DNA from: JBCDBH01 sp039184055
Lineage (GTDB): Bacteria > Acidobacteriota > Thermoanaerobaculia > Multivoradales > J023
Length of the DNA stretch: 17,880 bases
Direction of reading: 5' to 3'
Assembly (NCBI GenBank): GCA_039184055.1
Contig: JBCDBH010000088.1
Coordinates: 1 to 17,880, forward strand
The notes under the pieces are model-generated. The model searched no databases. It was not told the origin of the DNA and was given only the letters and a program-made list of their open reading frames with translations. Positions 1 to 8,573 of the stretch are shown piece after piece; position 1 is the first letter of the stretch; each line of letters opens with the position of its first letter. Both the position numbers and the translations under genes were made by a program.

Positions 1-860
1 CCCAGGAGCCCGCTCCATTTCGTCGTGGTGAAGCGATCGCTCCGCGCGGTGAGGGCGATGGTGCCGCCGTCGGTGAGGATGATGCCGTAGCTCTGCATCG
101 CTCTGGCGACCGTGCGTGCTGCCTCGTTGGGTAGCTGGTCCAAAGGAAAATCCGCGCGTAAACGCAAACGGGCACCGTAAGGGGGCGCATCGGGGCCACC
201 GCTGGTCGCGCCCGTGGAGTGCGTGGCGGGGGCGACGTAGACGTCTTCACGAATCCGGCTGTTGGGCAGGATGAAGCGGAGCGCGTGGTCGATCGAGCCG
301 GCGGCGACCTCGTCGGCCGAAAAGAGCAGCGCGGCGATCGGCAGTCCACCGGCGTCGGCGCTGGTGCAATCGATGCCCCGTCCCCACGTCGGATAGGGGA
401 TGGTGAGGTCCCATACCGCCAAACAACCCCCGAAGAAATCGTCGCCGACGATGTTGGCGCGCCACATCTCGTAGAGCCGGTCGTTCACCGTGTCGTGGAC
501 GATCAGATGGCAATCACCGTCGCTCAGGCATTCGTAGCCGTCTTCGCCTTCGAGCGCGCCGCCGGGTGGCACCGGCACCGGGTCGAGATCACAGTCGGGA
601 AGGAAGTGATCGACGGTGGGGATGAACGGCAGCACCGGCGTGGTGGCGTCGGCTTCCATCAGCTCGATCGAAAAGTCGACCCGCATCAGACCGCTCCCCC
701 AGCCTCCGGCGGCGTCGAGCCAGGCGATCACCGCGGCCGACTGGGCGTCGACCGGCGCGTCAGCGATCGATTGATTCCAGGCGGCGTCGGCGGGAAAGAA
801 GGGTTGGGCCACGAGCGGCGCGGCGAGCAAAAAACAGACGAGCGATAGAAGACGGGTCAT
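1..860 (-). CDS. Secreted conserved protein of unknown function, C-terminus beyond the window
   Basis: The gene starts at 860 and reads leftward out of the window, so only the first 286 residues are visible. The start follows AAAGGAG (867-873) at a 6-nt spacing. Residues 1-19 form a signal peptide (MTRLLSLVCFLLAAPLVAQ), so the product is exported. I recognise a conserved pattern seen in many secreted hypothetical proteins of bacteria: a DGDCHLIVHD segment, LYEMWRAN, an AVWDL strand, CTSADAGGLPIA, DEVAAGSIDHALRF, a YVAPATHS segment, and PPYGARLRLRADF followed by a YGIILTDGG stretch. The catalytic or binding role of this family is not known to me. The His, Asp and Cys in these motifs are the obvious candidates for an active or metal site. 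It lies 55 bp downstream of the ELWxxDGT gene on the same strand, so the two may be cotranscribed. No terminator is visible between them, though an internal promoter is possible in that AT-richer gap. Confidence 0.85.
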   Translation of the reverse strand, partial: MTRLLSLVCFLLAAPLVAQPFFPADAAWNQSIADAPVDAQSAAVIAWLDAAGGWGSGLMRVDFSIELMEADATTPVLPFIPTVDHFLPDCDLDPVPVPPGGALEGEDGYECLSDGDCHLIVHDTVNDRLYEMWRANIVGDDFFGGCLAVWDLTIPYPTWGRGIDCTSADAGGLPIAALLFSADEVAAGSIDHALRFILPNSRIREDVYVAPATHSTGATSGGPDAPPYGARLRLRADFPLDQLPNEAARTVARAMQSYGIILTDGGTIALTARSDRFTTTKWSGLL

Positions 861-915
861 GAGGGGCTCCTTTGATCGAACTATAGCCCATCATCTATTT
901 ATCTCGATGCCTGAC

Positions 916-3900
916 TCAGAACGCACCGGTATCGCCTCGTGAGGCGAAGCTTCCCTGAAGGTTTTCGTAGGTCTTCACCGCTCCCGTTTCCAGGTCTTCG
1001 ACGCGGATCTGGAAGGCGACGTTGGACAGGCTGCCGTAGAAGACCCACCAGCGTCCGTTGATGGCGCGTCCATCGAGTACTTTGACCAGCAGCTCGAGGT
1101 TGGCGTCGTCGAAATACCAGAAGGCGCCCGATTCACCGGCCAGCGGCACGGGTGTGCCGGTACCGCTGGTGCCATCGGGTGCTTGCCAGGCGACGGTGAC
1201 GGCGAAGCGGTCGTTTTGGTAGCAGAGAGCGTTGGGATCGCCGTTGCAACCGACCGAGGCGCGTGGGGTCGCACCGGATCGTTCACCCGGTGGGGTGAGA
1301 TTCAGCGTCGGAATCGGGCTGCCGTCCGGGATGGCCACGATGTCACCGAGGCTGGCGAAGGTGCCGGCGACGTTGGCGTAGAGCGCGTCGGTCGAGCCTT
1401 GACCGCCGTCTTCGATGCTGAGCTCGAAGGCGACGTTCGAGAGGCTGGCGTAGAACACCCACCAATGACCGTTGATGGCGCGTCCGTCGAGCACTTTGAC
1501 CATGAGCTCGAGGTTGTCGTCGGAGAAGAAGTAGAAGGCGCCGGTGTCGCTGGTGATCGGCACGGCCGTGGCCTCGCCTTGGGCGCCGTCGGGTGCTTGC
1601 CAGGTAGCTCGAACGAGGAAGCGACCGCCCGGACCGAGCCGGAGGCTGTCGCTGGCGGCCGGGGTCATGGTGACGTTGCTCGTCGGCATCCAATAGGGCT
1701 CGTCACCGATCATGCGGTCATCGGCGGCGAAGAGGATCCGATTGCCAAAACGGGTGAAGCTCGAGGGCGACGAGTCGCCGTCGGTGGCGATGTCATTGAT
1801 CACGGCGGTTCCGGGGACGGTGCCGTCGGAGCGATAAGGCTCGTTACCGAGCTCGGGATGGTCGGCGCTGAAGAGCAGCACGTCGTCGACGAGCAGATGG
1901 TCGCCGCCGCCATCGACTCTGACGTTGAGCGACACGATCTCGCCGTCGTCGTCGACGAAAAGCAAGGCGCGGAATGGGATCAGGATAAAGGTGCCGGTGT
2001 CGGCGCGGACGCCCGTCGGCGGGTGTGAAGAGTTCCAGGCCATGGGCTCGAGAAATCGGGTTCCCTGGGCGGTGCCATCGCTGACCCAAAGGTCGCGATC
2101 GTCGGTGAAGCGCTCGAATACCAGTAGATCGCCAGCGGCGGTGAAGTGATCTGGATTGCCCCGGTACGCGTCGAGCACGAGAGTCGTGGTGTCGCGGGTC
2201 GCCCATAGGTCGACGCTAAAGAGGTCGTCGATGTCGACCGAGCTGGCGGTGAACAAGGTCTCACCCGCGACCTCGAGGTTGGTGGCGACGGATCCGGGTA
2301 GGAAGGCGAGCTGTTCGAGAGTCGAACCATCCGTCCACCAGAGGATCCCGCCGCTGTCGCCGATGACGCTGAAAGCGGCGCCACCTCGAAATCCGATCAC
2401 GTCGCCGATCTCGCCGCTACTCGAGGTGAGCGCCTGGAGGTCTCCTGGCTGACCGCGGGTCGTCCAGATCTGGGTGGTCGAATCGGTGTCGTCTTCTGTG
2501 CCGACGAAGAGGGTCCGACCATCCGGTAGAGGCACGAGTGGCGCTCCGGTCGCGATGATTCCGGAATCGCTCGTCGAGGAGGTGAGAGGGAAGGTTCCGG
2601 CGACGGTGCCGTCGCTCGACCACAAGACCTCCGGTCGATTCAAGTCGGCCGGTTGGAGAGCCAGAACTCGGCCGCCGTTCGTCACTGCGTTCGACACGTC
2701 GAGCGCCGGGGCGATCGGCTCGGCGTTGCCGGTTCGCGTGTCGTAGATCCAGGTTTCGTCGACGCCACCGAGAAAAAAGAGCAGGTCGCCGACTACGCGG
2801 ATCGCCGCTTCGGCATTCTGAGAACCGAGATGATCACCGAGACGGAGCCGGGTGGTGAGACGTTCGGCGACGCTGTCGCCGTCGGTGCGCCAGAGTTGAT
2901 AACCGTAGGCGCCATCGTTGGCGTAAAAGTAGACGTCGTTGTCGACCGGGGTGAAGTGTCGGGGGCGGGAGCTGGGACTGTCGGAGGGGTCGATGACCGG
3001 ATCACCAGGTTCGAGATCGATGAGCTGTCGCGTGCCAGCGGCCGTACCGTCGGTGATCCATGGCTCGCGACCTTCGTCCAGGCTCTGGCCGGTGAAGATC
3101 AGACGATCGCCGAGGCTGGCTCCCGGTATCGGAATCTGCGTGGTGCCGTTGACCAACGGTTGGTTGGTGATCGGCTGTAGCGGTCCGCCGGGAACGTCGA
3201 GTCGGTAGAGATTGCCAGCCAAGCTACCTTCTTCCTCGACGGCGATCACGAAGGCGTCGCCCACCGCGTCGGCCCAATCGAAATCGAGGAAACGGGTCGA
3301 GCCGGGTGGGTCGATGGCGAGCAGGGGGGTAGTTCCGTCGGTCACCAGGGGAACTCGGTCGAGACCGTCGAAGCCCTCGAAGATGTAGGAGTCACCGGCT
3401 CGGCCGTGGTAGCGCACGACGCTTCCCTCGAGCTCGATCGTGCCCGCGGCGGTGCCGTCGGTCGAGAATAGACTACTGCTGCGCTCGAAGAAGCCTCGAT
3501 CGTCGTCCCCGCCGAGCCAGTCGAATTGGGAAAGCGGGTTCACGCCGAGATCGACGACTGCTCGCGTTCCCGCGACGGTGCCATCGGTTCGCCACAGCGT
3601 CGCGCCGATGACCAGCACGACGAGGTCACCGATCGAGCTGAGCGACAAGTTCACCGTGTTGCGTTCGAACTCGGCGAGACGGGTGGCGTCGTTGCTATCG
3701 ACGGTCCAAAGCTCCTCTTTGTCCCCATCTTCGAAAAGGAAGAAGACCCTGTCGTCGGTGGTCGTGAATTGGTGGACAAAGCCGCTGCTCGCGGAAAAGA
3801 CCGTTTGCGTACCACTCGCCGTGCCGTCGCTCACCAGGATCTCGATGGTCGGGAACGGTGTGTTCAGGAGCATGACGCGACCACCCGGTAGCGGCAGGAT

Positions 3901-4386
3901 GAGGCCCGAGAGGTCTGGGAAATTGGACAGGCTCGATACCTGTCGGGTATCGAGATCGACTCGAAACAAGGATTCGATGCCTGTCAAGAAGACTTGGTTG
4001 CCGCTCGCCGCCGGCTTGTTGAAGCCGGTTGGTTCGGGGATCTGAACGGCAAACGTACCCTCGGGCGTGCCGTCGGTGAACGTGTTGACGCCGTCGATGA
4101 AGAGGAGATCCGCGCCTCGAACGGTTTCGATTCGAGGGAACAGTTGATCGAGAAGGCGGAATGTGCCGTCGACGGTGCCGTCGGTCGACCACACACCGTT
4201 CGAGACTCCTTGGCAACACGGTTCGGGAAAGGTCGTGAAGACCACGCGATCACCCACCCGAAAGATCCGCTCGGGGACCGAGCCGGGCACCTCGATGTCT
4301 TGATTCAGGTCGGCGATCAGCTGAGGAACGGCCCACGAGGGTGTGGCCGATAGACAAAGCGTGATGACACATAGCAGTCGAAACAT
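916..4386 (-). CDS. Secreted ELWxxDGT-repeat protein with duplicated C-terminal module
   Basis: This encodes 1156 residues. The start codon follows GGAG (4393-4396) by 6 nt, and residues 1-19 are a signal peptide ending SATPSWA. Residues about 66-862 carry nine full copies of the xDGTxxGT signature of ELWxxDGT-repeat proteins (for example STDGTVDGT, RTDGTVAGT, ITDGTAAGT) plus degenerate copies such as VTDGTTPLL, RTDGDSVAE and WTDGSTLEQ. Such repeats are thought to fold as beta-propeller-like or beta-rich extracellular structures. Their function is generally unassigned. The C-terminus has two similar modules (about 911-1020 and 1047-1156), each with WQAPDG, a GAFxxF segment, VKVLDGRAINGxWWVF and SLSNVAF. 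I have seen this module at the C-terminus of many secreted Acidobacteriota proteins. The four Cys of the mature chain (57, 58, 1047, 1055) could form disulfides. No enzyme domain, membrane helix or anchor is visible. It is divergent from the plus-strand array and upstream of the 1-860 gene. Confidence 0.9.
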   Translation of the reverse strand: MFRLLCVITLCLSATPSWAVPQLIADLNQDIEVPGSVPERIFRVGDRVVFTTFPEPCCQGVSNGVWSTDGTVDGTFRLLDQLFPRIETVRGADLLFIDGVNTFTDGTPEGTFAVQIPEPTGFNKPAASGNQVFLTGIESLFRVDLDTRQVSSLSNFPDLSGLILPLPGGRVMLLNTPFPTIEILVSDGTASGTQTVFSASSGFVHQFTTTDDRVFFLFEDGDKEELWTVDSNDATRLAEFERNTVNLSLSSIGDLVVLVIGATLWRTDGTVAGTRAVVDLGVNPLSQFDWLGGDDDRGFFERSSSLFSTDGTAAGTIELEGSVVRYHGRAGDSYIFEGFDGLDRVPLVTDGTTPLLAIDPPGSTRFLDFDWADAVGDAFVIAVEEEGSLAGNLYRLDVPGGPLQPITNQPLVNGTTQIPIPGASLGDRLIFTGQSLDEGREPWITDGTAAGTRQLIDLEPGDPVIDPSDSPSSRPRHFTPVDNDVYFYANDGAYGYQLWRTDGDSVAERLTTRLRLGDHLGSQNAEAAIRVVGDLLFFLGGVDETWIYDTRTGNAEPIAPALDVSNAVTNGGRVLALQPADLNRPEVLWSSDGTVAGTFPLTSSTSDSGIIATGAPLVPLPDGRTLFVGTEDDTDSTTQIWTTRGQPGDLQALTSSSGEIGDVIGFRGGAAFSVIGDSGGILWWTDGSTLEQLAFLPGSVATNLEVAGETLFTASSVDIDDLFSVDLWATRDTTTLVLDAYRGNPDHFTAAGDLLVFERFTDDRDLWVSDGTAQGTRFLEPMAWNSSHPPTGVRADTGTFILIPFRALLFVDDDGEIVSLNVRVDGGGDHLLVDDVLLFSADHPELGNEPYRSDGTVPGTAVINDIATDGDSSPSSFTRFGNRILFAADDRMIGDEPYWMPTSNVTMTPAASDSLRLGPGGRFLVRATWQAPDGAQGEATAVPITSDTGAFYFFSDDNLELMVKVLDGRAINGHWWVFYASLSNVAFELSIEDGGQGSTDALYANVAGTFASLGDIVAIPDGSPIPTLNLTPPGERSGATPRASVGCNGDPNALCYQNDRFAVTVAWQAPDGTSGTGTPVPLAGESGAFWYFDDANLELLVKVLDGRAINGRWWVFYGSLSNVAFQIRVEDLETGAVKTYENLQGSFASRGDTGAF
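919..1656 (-). repeat. Two-copy C-terminal module (VKVLDGRAxNGxxWVF type)
   Basis: There are two copies of a module of about 110 residues, one at 1327-1656 and one at 919-1248 (the terminal copy). They share WQAPDG, LEL(L/M)VKVLDGRAING, WWVFY and SLSNVAF. The DNA is still alike: the 16-mer CCGTTGATGGCGCGTC occurs at 1055-1070 and again at 1469-1484, an offset of 414 bp (138 codons). The terminal copy begins with a Cys pair (CNGDPNALC) that the inner copy lacks. Confidence 0.8.
1800..4191 (-). repeat. ELWxxDGT protein repeats
   Basis: This is the coding region for the irregular xDGTxxGT repeats of the secreted protein (residues about 66-862). At DNA level the recurring trace on the plus strand is a GTGCCGTC- or GTGCCATC-type block wherever the DGTxxGT codons fall. 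Nine copies keep both DGT and GT, and at least three have lost the second half. Spacing is irregular, so the array has diverged rather than recently expanded. Confidence 0.75.
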
Positions 4387-4454
4387 CTCGTTCTCCGTGA
4401 GTGGATCTCAAGGGTATCCGCGCATGGATCTTTGCTCCAGCCCTACATGCGGCT

Positions 4455-4469
4455 CGAAGCCCGGCTTCG
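4455..4469. repeat. Perfect 7-bp inverted repeat
   Basis: CGAAGCC and GGCTTCG flank a single central C. The centre is too tight for a full hairpin loop, so a dimeric-protein operator is as likely as a short stem. It lies midway between the two divergent start codons. No regulator is known. Confidence 0.35.
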
Positions 4470-4537
4470 CAAAGGTGATGGATCGGCATGGTTTTCGGTA
4501 GCCCTTGGTCAAGACATGGCTCTATCTCGATGTTCGC

Positions 4538-4565
4538 TCGACAGAGCGCCTGGCGCGCGTACACT
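4538..4565 (+). promoter_or_regulatory. Candidate sigma70-like promoter for paralogue A
   Basis: TCGACA (4538-4543) matches TTGACA at five of six positions. It is followed after 16 bp by TACACT (4560-4565), which matches TATAAT at four of six including the important second A and last T. Transcription would start near 4572, giving a leader of about 40 nt before the ATG at 4613. This is a pattern match only. In GC-rich DNA such matches arise by chance. Confidence 0.3.
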
Positions 4566-4586
4566 TCGAAGATTCTCGTCTGGTCA

Positions 4587-4601
4587 CACGTAGTACACGT
4601 G
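4587..4601. repeat. Inverted repeat abutting the paralogue A ribosome binding site
   Basis: CACGT and ACGTG flank a 5-nt centre (AGTAC), and the right arm runs into GGAGGA. In RNA it could form a small hairpin immediately 5' of the Shine-Dalgarno site. In DNA it could be an operator just downstream of the candidate promoter. Confidence 0.35.
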
Positions 4602-4606
4602 GAGGA
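4601..4606 (+). promoter_or_regulatory. Ribosome binding site deciding the paralogue A start
   Basis: GGAGGA sits 6 nt before ATG 4613. That ATG opens a textbook signal peptide. The longer frame from TTG 4505 would put 36 charged residues in front of it and has no comparable site, so ATG 4613 is preferred. Confidence 0.8.
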
Positions 4607-4612
4607 ATTCTC

Positions 4613-7600
4613 ATGTTGGTTCGGACTTGGATTTTGGGAGCTCTATTCGTGCTTGTGTTGGGTGTCGGTGCGCAAGCCGCCACGATCGATGGTTGTTTGG
4701 TCGATGCGGAGCGGCGACCGGCCGTGGATTACGAGGTCGCCTTGCGTCCGGCGCTCGATCCGGTGACCGCGGGGCGAATGTGGCTCCGAGGAGAAACGCC
4801 CGAAGCGCTCGATGATGACCGCACCGATGAGCAGGGGTGTTTCTCGCTCGACGGCACGCTGCCCGCGCGGCTGGTGGTGTGGACGACGGATGGTCGTGCG
4901 ACGTCGGTCGTCTTGCCACCCTTCGATGGGGATGTCTTTTTGCCCGCTCTCGAGGTGCCCCGTCTCGAGGTGCGGGAGATCCAGGTGGTCGATCCACGAG
5001 ATCGGCCGATCCCCGGGGTGATCGCGGCGCTGGTCAAGACGCAGTATTCGTCGCGAGATCGAACACTCCTGCTCGAGCCCGAGGACGACAAGGCTCGTAC
5101 CGACGCTGCCGGACGGGCTCGTTTGATCAAGCGGGTCGACGCCAAGCTGTCGGTCGTCGCGTACCATCCCGATCATCGGCAGGAGCGGCCGTCTCGGGAC
5201 GCACGTGTCGTTCTCGAACCGGTCCATCGACAGGTCGTGCAGGTACGGGATGTCGAGGGCGCCTTGATGACCGACGCCCTGGTTCTCTCTTCGTCGTACG
5301 CGATACCGGTGGCGGTGACCGACGAGCGTGGGATTGTCGAGGTACCGAATCGTACCGACGTCACGATTGCTGATCTCGAGAACGGACTCGCGACGTATAG
5401 CTTCTCTTCCTCGAAGCCTCGGTTGCGGCCGTGGGATTTCGAGCTGACCAAGAGCTCGATCACGAGTGGCAGGGTGACGACCGAGTCGGGTGCGCCGTTT
5501 GCTGGCGCCGTGGTGTTCTCGCCCGCCGCGCTCGAGATGGTGAAGACCGACGAGAATGGGGAGTTTCGGCTCCGCAAGCTCGATTCCTGGACACCGATTT
5601 GGGCCGCGGCTCCCGGGTACCTCACCGGTTTGATCAGACGGTCGACCCTCAGCGACCCGAGCCGAGTCGCCGCGCTCGAGCCGACCCGTGAGCTGAGTGG
5701 TCAGGTGACGGCGGAGGGTCAGCCGGTCGAGGGTGTGGTGGTGCGAACCGGTTTCCACTTCTGGCCGGCTCGCGACGTCTTCCCGAGTCCTACCGCAGCG
5801 CGTACGCGGGCCGATGGACGTTACGTCACGCTCGCGTTGCCGGCCGATGAGCGCCGTCTCGAGGTCAAGGTCGCGCACGCCGGCTACGCGCGGCGTGTCT
5901 TGGATATCGACTCACCACGAACCGGTCCCGTGCGAGTCGATGTCGCCTTGATGCCGACTCGAGGTGCGAGCGGGCAGGTGGTCGATGAGCAGGGCCAGCC
6001 GATCGCCGGAGTCGAGGTGAGGGTCATCGAAGAGCCGAGTGGTCCTCATAGGGCCGATCAATCTCCTCAGCCGGTCGATCACGAGGCCACGACCGCAGCC
6101 GACGGTCGTTTCGAGCTCGCGCATCTCGGTTCGGGCTCGTGGCGGCTCGTCGCCAAGGTCGACGGCTATGCTCCCGCCGCGATGACAGGTGTCGGTGTGG
6201 AGGCGCTGCGTACGATCACCTTGCGTCGCGGTGCGTCACTCAGTGGTGAGGTGGTCGATTCGGACGGTAAGCCGATCGAGAAAGCGACTGTTTCCATCTA
6301 TCTCGAACGATCGGCTCATCGGAACTTGCATACCGTTCTCACCGATTCCGATGGTCGATTTATCGTCGACAATGTCGACACCAGCCAATCCTATGTTCTG
6401 TCCTTTGGCCATATCGACTACACCTTCTCGCGGTTGCATCGGGTTCAGGCACCAGACAGCGGGATCCGAGTCGTGCTCGAGCGATTGATCAGGGTGACCG
6501 GCTCGGTCGTGGATCGTCGAGGCGAGCCGATCGAACGGTGTCAGATCGACGACGGTTCGAACCACACTCGGTCGAGCCTGGTTTGTGAGCAGGGGCGTTT
6601 CTCGATCGATGTGTCGCCTCGGACCGAGACGCTTACGTTTTCGGCGCATTGCTGTGAATCGGTGACGATCGACGTCGACCTTACGCCGGGGCAGAAGCTC
6701 GACGGGATCGAGGCCGTCTTGGCCCGTGGCGCCCGAATCGAGGGCGTGGTGCGCGACGCGCGTGGCGAGCCGGTAGCCGGCGCCGAGGTGACTCCCAGGG
6801 TGAATCCGAGGTCGAGGATCGTGACCGACAGCGAGGGTCGTTTCGTTCTCGAGGCCGTGGCTCCGGGCTCGCGGACGCTGACCGTTCGCCACGATGAATT
6901 TCTCGCGTACCGGGCCGATCTCGAGCTGGTGGCCGGCGGGTCGGTGCGACACGACGTCGCGCTCGAGCGTGGCCAGCGGCTCCGCGGCACGGTTCTCGGC
7001 GATGGCGTACCGGTGACCAATGCGAGGGTTCTCCTGAGAGCCTCCCGCGATGGGGTTTCCTCAAACGACGAGGTCTTCACCGAGGCCGATGGCACGTTCG
7101 CTTTGGTCCTGCCCGACGGTACCTACACGCTGTGGGCGGATCATGAGGATTGGGGTTCCACGCGTCTCACATCGAAGATCATCCTGCATGGACAAGACCG
7201 GGACGATGTGAAGGTCGAGTTTCCGCGTCCCGGTCGCTTGACGGTCACGGTCCGCGGTATCGCGGAAGAGAGGTTGCCGGAGCTCGAGGTCGTCGCCTAC
7301 GCAGATCCGGCCGGTACGATGCGTGTCGGCGAGTCCCAAGGAGACGGTCGCTATCGATTCGGTGGTTTGAGCCCCGGACGCTGGCAGGTGCATGTGAAGC
7401 TCGAGCGGCACCAGGTATCCGAGCGCAAAATGGTGGAGATCGCCTCGGATGATGAACGCGTCATGGAGCTCGACGCCGAGCCTGAGCGAAGTGAGATGGT
7501 CGACGTCGTGGTGACGGTTCGTCGGAATGGCGAGCTGGTGAACGATGCCAGGGTCGATCTGAAGACTCGCCACGCATTCGGGAGCTCGAGCATCGGTTAT

Positions 7601-8515
7601 CGCACCGCCGATGCCGCAGGGCGGTACATGTATCAGGCTGTGCGAGGCGCCACGGTCGTGATCGAGGCGTCCGATGCGGACGGCGGCTATGGCCGAGTCG
7701 AGATCGTGGCCGAGGGCCCGATCGAGCAGGAGATCACGTTGCGCGTCAGCCGGGTCGAGGGTCGTGTCATCGATCCGGCCGGCAAGCCGGTTGCCGAGGC
7801 GACGATCCGCGGCGCGTCCAAAGGCGAAGGACGGGGAGGCTATGCCACCTCGGACAAAGAGGGGCGTTTTCAGCTCAACGGGGTGTACGGCGATCTTCGT
7901 GTCGAGGTCGAGAAGAAGGGATTCGTCGCTTCCGAGCAGCCGGTCACGATGGCGATCGGCGAGGTGCGACAGCTCGATTTTGTCCTCGATCCAGCGTCGC
8001 CGCTTCGTCTCCGAGCACGACATGCCGACGGTCGACCGGTGGGGGAGCTTCAGGCTCGCGTGCTCGACGACCGGAACGAGCTTGCCGTCTATCACCGTCG
8101 CTATTGGCTCGACGACGGCGTGTTGACGATCGACGGGCTCGACGCCGGGTCCTACACGGTGATCGCCGCGGCGCCAGGCTCCCAGGTGGTCGAGACGACC
8201 GTCGACACTACGGACGACATCGGCGAGATCACGCTGTTCCCAGAGGGTCGAGTCGTGCTTCAGCTTCCAGATCTGCCGGATCCGGTGGGTATCATGATCT
8301 CGGTCACCGATCCTTCTGGACGGGCGCTTCGATTCCCCACGTACGACAGGGTAGGTGCCGTCGGGTCCCCCGTCGCGATCGGCCATCTTCCACAGGGGGA
8401 GTGGACGCTCGACGTCACGGCGGCGACCATCAAGGAGAACCCCGATCCGCCACTGACCTGGCGGACGACGGTGAGCGTGGTAGCCGGACAGACGGTCGAC
8501 GTCGTTCTCGACTGA
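4613..8515 (+). CDS. Giant secreted protein of 15 carboxypeptidase-regulatory-like modules (paralogue A)
   Basis: This encodes 1300 residues with a signal peptide ending near residue 22 (GVGAQA). The rest divides into 15 beta-sandwich modules of about 75-100 residues of the carboxypeptidase regulatory-like (CarboxypepD_reg, transthyretin-like) type. They start near residues 24, 121, 205, 283, 360, 452, 542, 626, 708, 790, 875, 963, 1047, 1129 and 1213. Typical module signatures are SGQVVDEQGQPIAGVEV at the start, DGRFEL mid-way, and an RG-containing link (LRRGASLSG) to the next module. Module 1 carries a Cys pair (C28, C76) conserved in paralogues C and D. Module 8 has four extra Cys (643, 658, 680, 681). 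The six Cys could all pair in the oxidising periplasm or outside. No enzyme, membrane or anchor segment is visible. It is the first gene of the plus-strand array and the most diverged of the three intact copies. A structural or binding role is inferred; the ligand is unknown. Confidence 0.88.
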   Translation: MLVRTWILGALFVLVLGVGAQAATIDGCLVDAERRPAVDYEVALRPALDPVTAGRMWLRGETPEALDDDRTDEQGCFSLDGTLPARLVVWTTDGRATSVVLPPFDGDVFLPALEVPRLEVREIQVVDPRDRPIPGVIAALVKTQYSSRDRTLLLEPEDDKARTDAAGRARLIKRVDAKLSVVAYHPDHRQERPSRDARVVLEPVHRQVVQVRDVEGALMTDALVLSSSYAIPVAVTDERGIVEVPNRTDVTIADLENGLATYSFSSSKPRLRPWDFELTKSSITSGRVTTESGAPFAGAVVFSPAALEMVKTDENGEFRLRKLDSWTPIWAAAPGYLTGLIRRSTLSDPSRVAALEPTRELSGQVTAEGQPVEGVVVRTGFHFWPARDVFPSPTAARTRADGRYVTLALPADERRLEVKVAHAGYARRVLDIDSPRTGPVRVDVALMPTRGASGQVVDEQGQPIAGVEVRVIEEPSGPHRADQSPQPVDHEATTAADGRFELAHLGSGSWRLVAKVDGYAPAAMTGVGVEALRTITLRRGASLSGEVVDSDGKPIEKATVSIYLERSAHRNLHTVLTDSDGRFIVDNVDTSQSYVLSFGHIDYTFSRLHRVQAPDSGIRVVLERLIRVTGSVVDRRGEPIERCQIDDGSNHTRSSLVCEQGRFSIDVSPRTETLTFSAHCCESVTIDVDLTPGQKLDGIEAVLARGARIEGVVRDARGEPVAGAEVTPRVNPRSRIVTDSEGRFVLEAVAPGSRTLTVRHDEFLAYRADLELVAGGSVRHDVALERGQRLRGTVLGDGVPVTNARVLLRASRDGVSSNDEVFTEADGTFALVLPDGTYTLWADHEDWGSTRLTSKIILHGQDRDDVKVEFPRPGRLTVTVRGIAEERLPELEVVAYADPAGTMRVGESQGDGRYRFGGLSPGRWQVHVKLERHQVSERKMVEIASDDERVMELDAEPERSEMVDVVVTVRRNGELVNDARVDLKTRHAFGSSSIGYRTADAAGRYMYQAVRGATVVIEASDADGGYGRVEIVAEGPIEQEITLRVSRVEGRVIDPAGKPVAEATIRGASKGEGRGGYATSDKEGRFQLNGVYGDLRVEVEKKGFVASEQPVTMAIGEVRQLDFVLDPASPLRLRARHADGRPVGELQARVLDDRNELAVYHRRYWLDDGVLTIDGLDAGSYTVIAAAPGSQVVETTVDTTDDIGEITLFPEGRVVLQLPDLPDPVGIMISVTDPSGRALRFPTYDRVGAVGSPVAIGHLPQGEWTLDVTAATIKENPDPPLTWRTTVSVVAGQTVDVVLD

Positions 8516-8573
8516 CAGGCTCGATGAAGATCGAGTCGGGAGTGTTTTGACCGCCGGGTTTGTCTAAGTCGTC

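Larger units (their letters stand above)
4387..4612. promoter_or_regulatory. Divergent intergenic region with both promoters
   Basis: These 226 bp separate the minus-strand ELWxxDGT gene from the plus-strand paralogue array, so they should hold the promoters of both. An open frame continues upstream of paralogue A to a TTG at 4505, but nothing supports coding there. The region contains two inverted repeats and one candidate plus-strand promoter, listed separately. I did not find a convincing -35/-10 pair for the minus strand. Confidence 0.6.

Noticed and set aside
219..848. Plus-strand frame of 209 codons at the left edge
   Set aside because: It lies opposite the secreted protein 1-860, which has a ribosome binding site, a signal peptide and conserved blocks. 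The plus frame has none.
861..915. Terminator or promoter between the two minus-strand genes
   Set aside because: There is no GC-rich stem with a T tract. A TATAGT-like hexamer exists but has no acceptable -35 at the right distance.
4505..4612. Upstream extension of paralogue A from TTG 4505
   Set aside because: It would put 36 mostly charged residues before a clear signal peptide, and GGAGGA lies directly before ATG 4613.
7061..8386. Long open frame on the minus strand (441 codons) inside paralogue A; similar ones at 4643-5878 and 14456-15676
   Set aside because: They lie opposite well-supported modular genes, have Arg/His/Asp-rich composition without recognisable domains, and are explained by the TCGA codon context of the sense strand.
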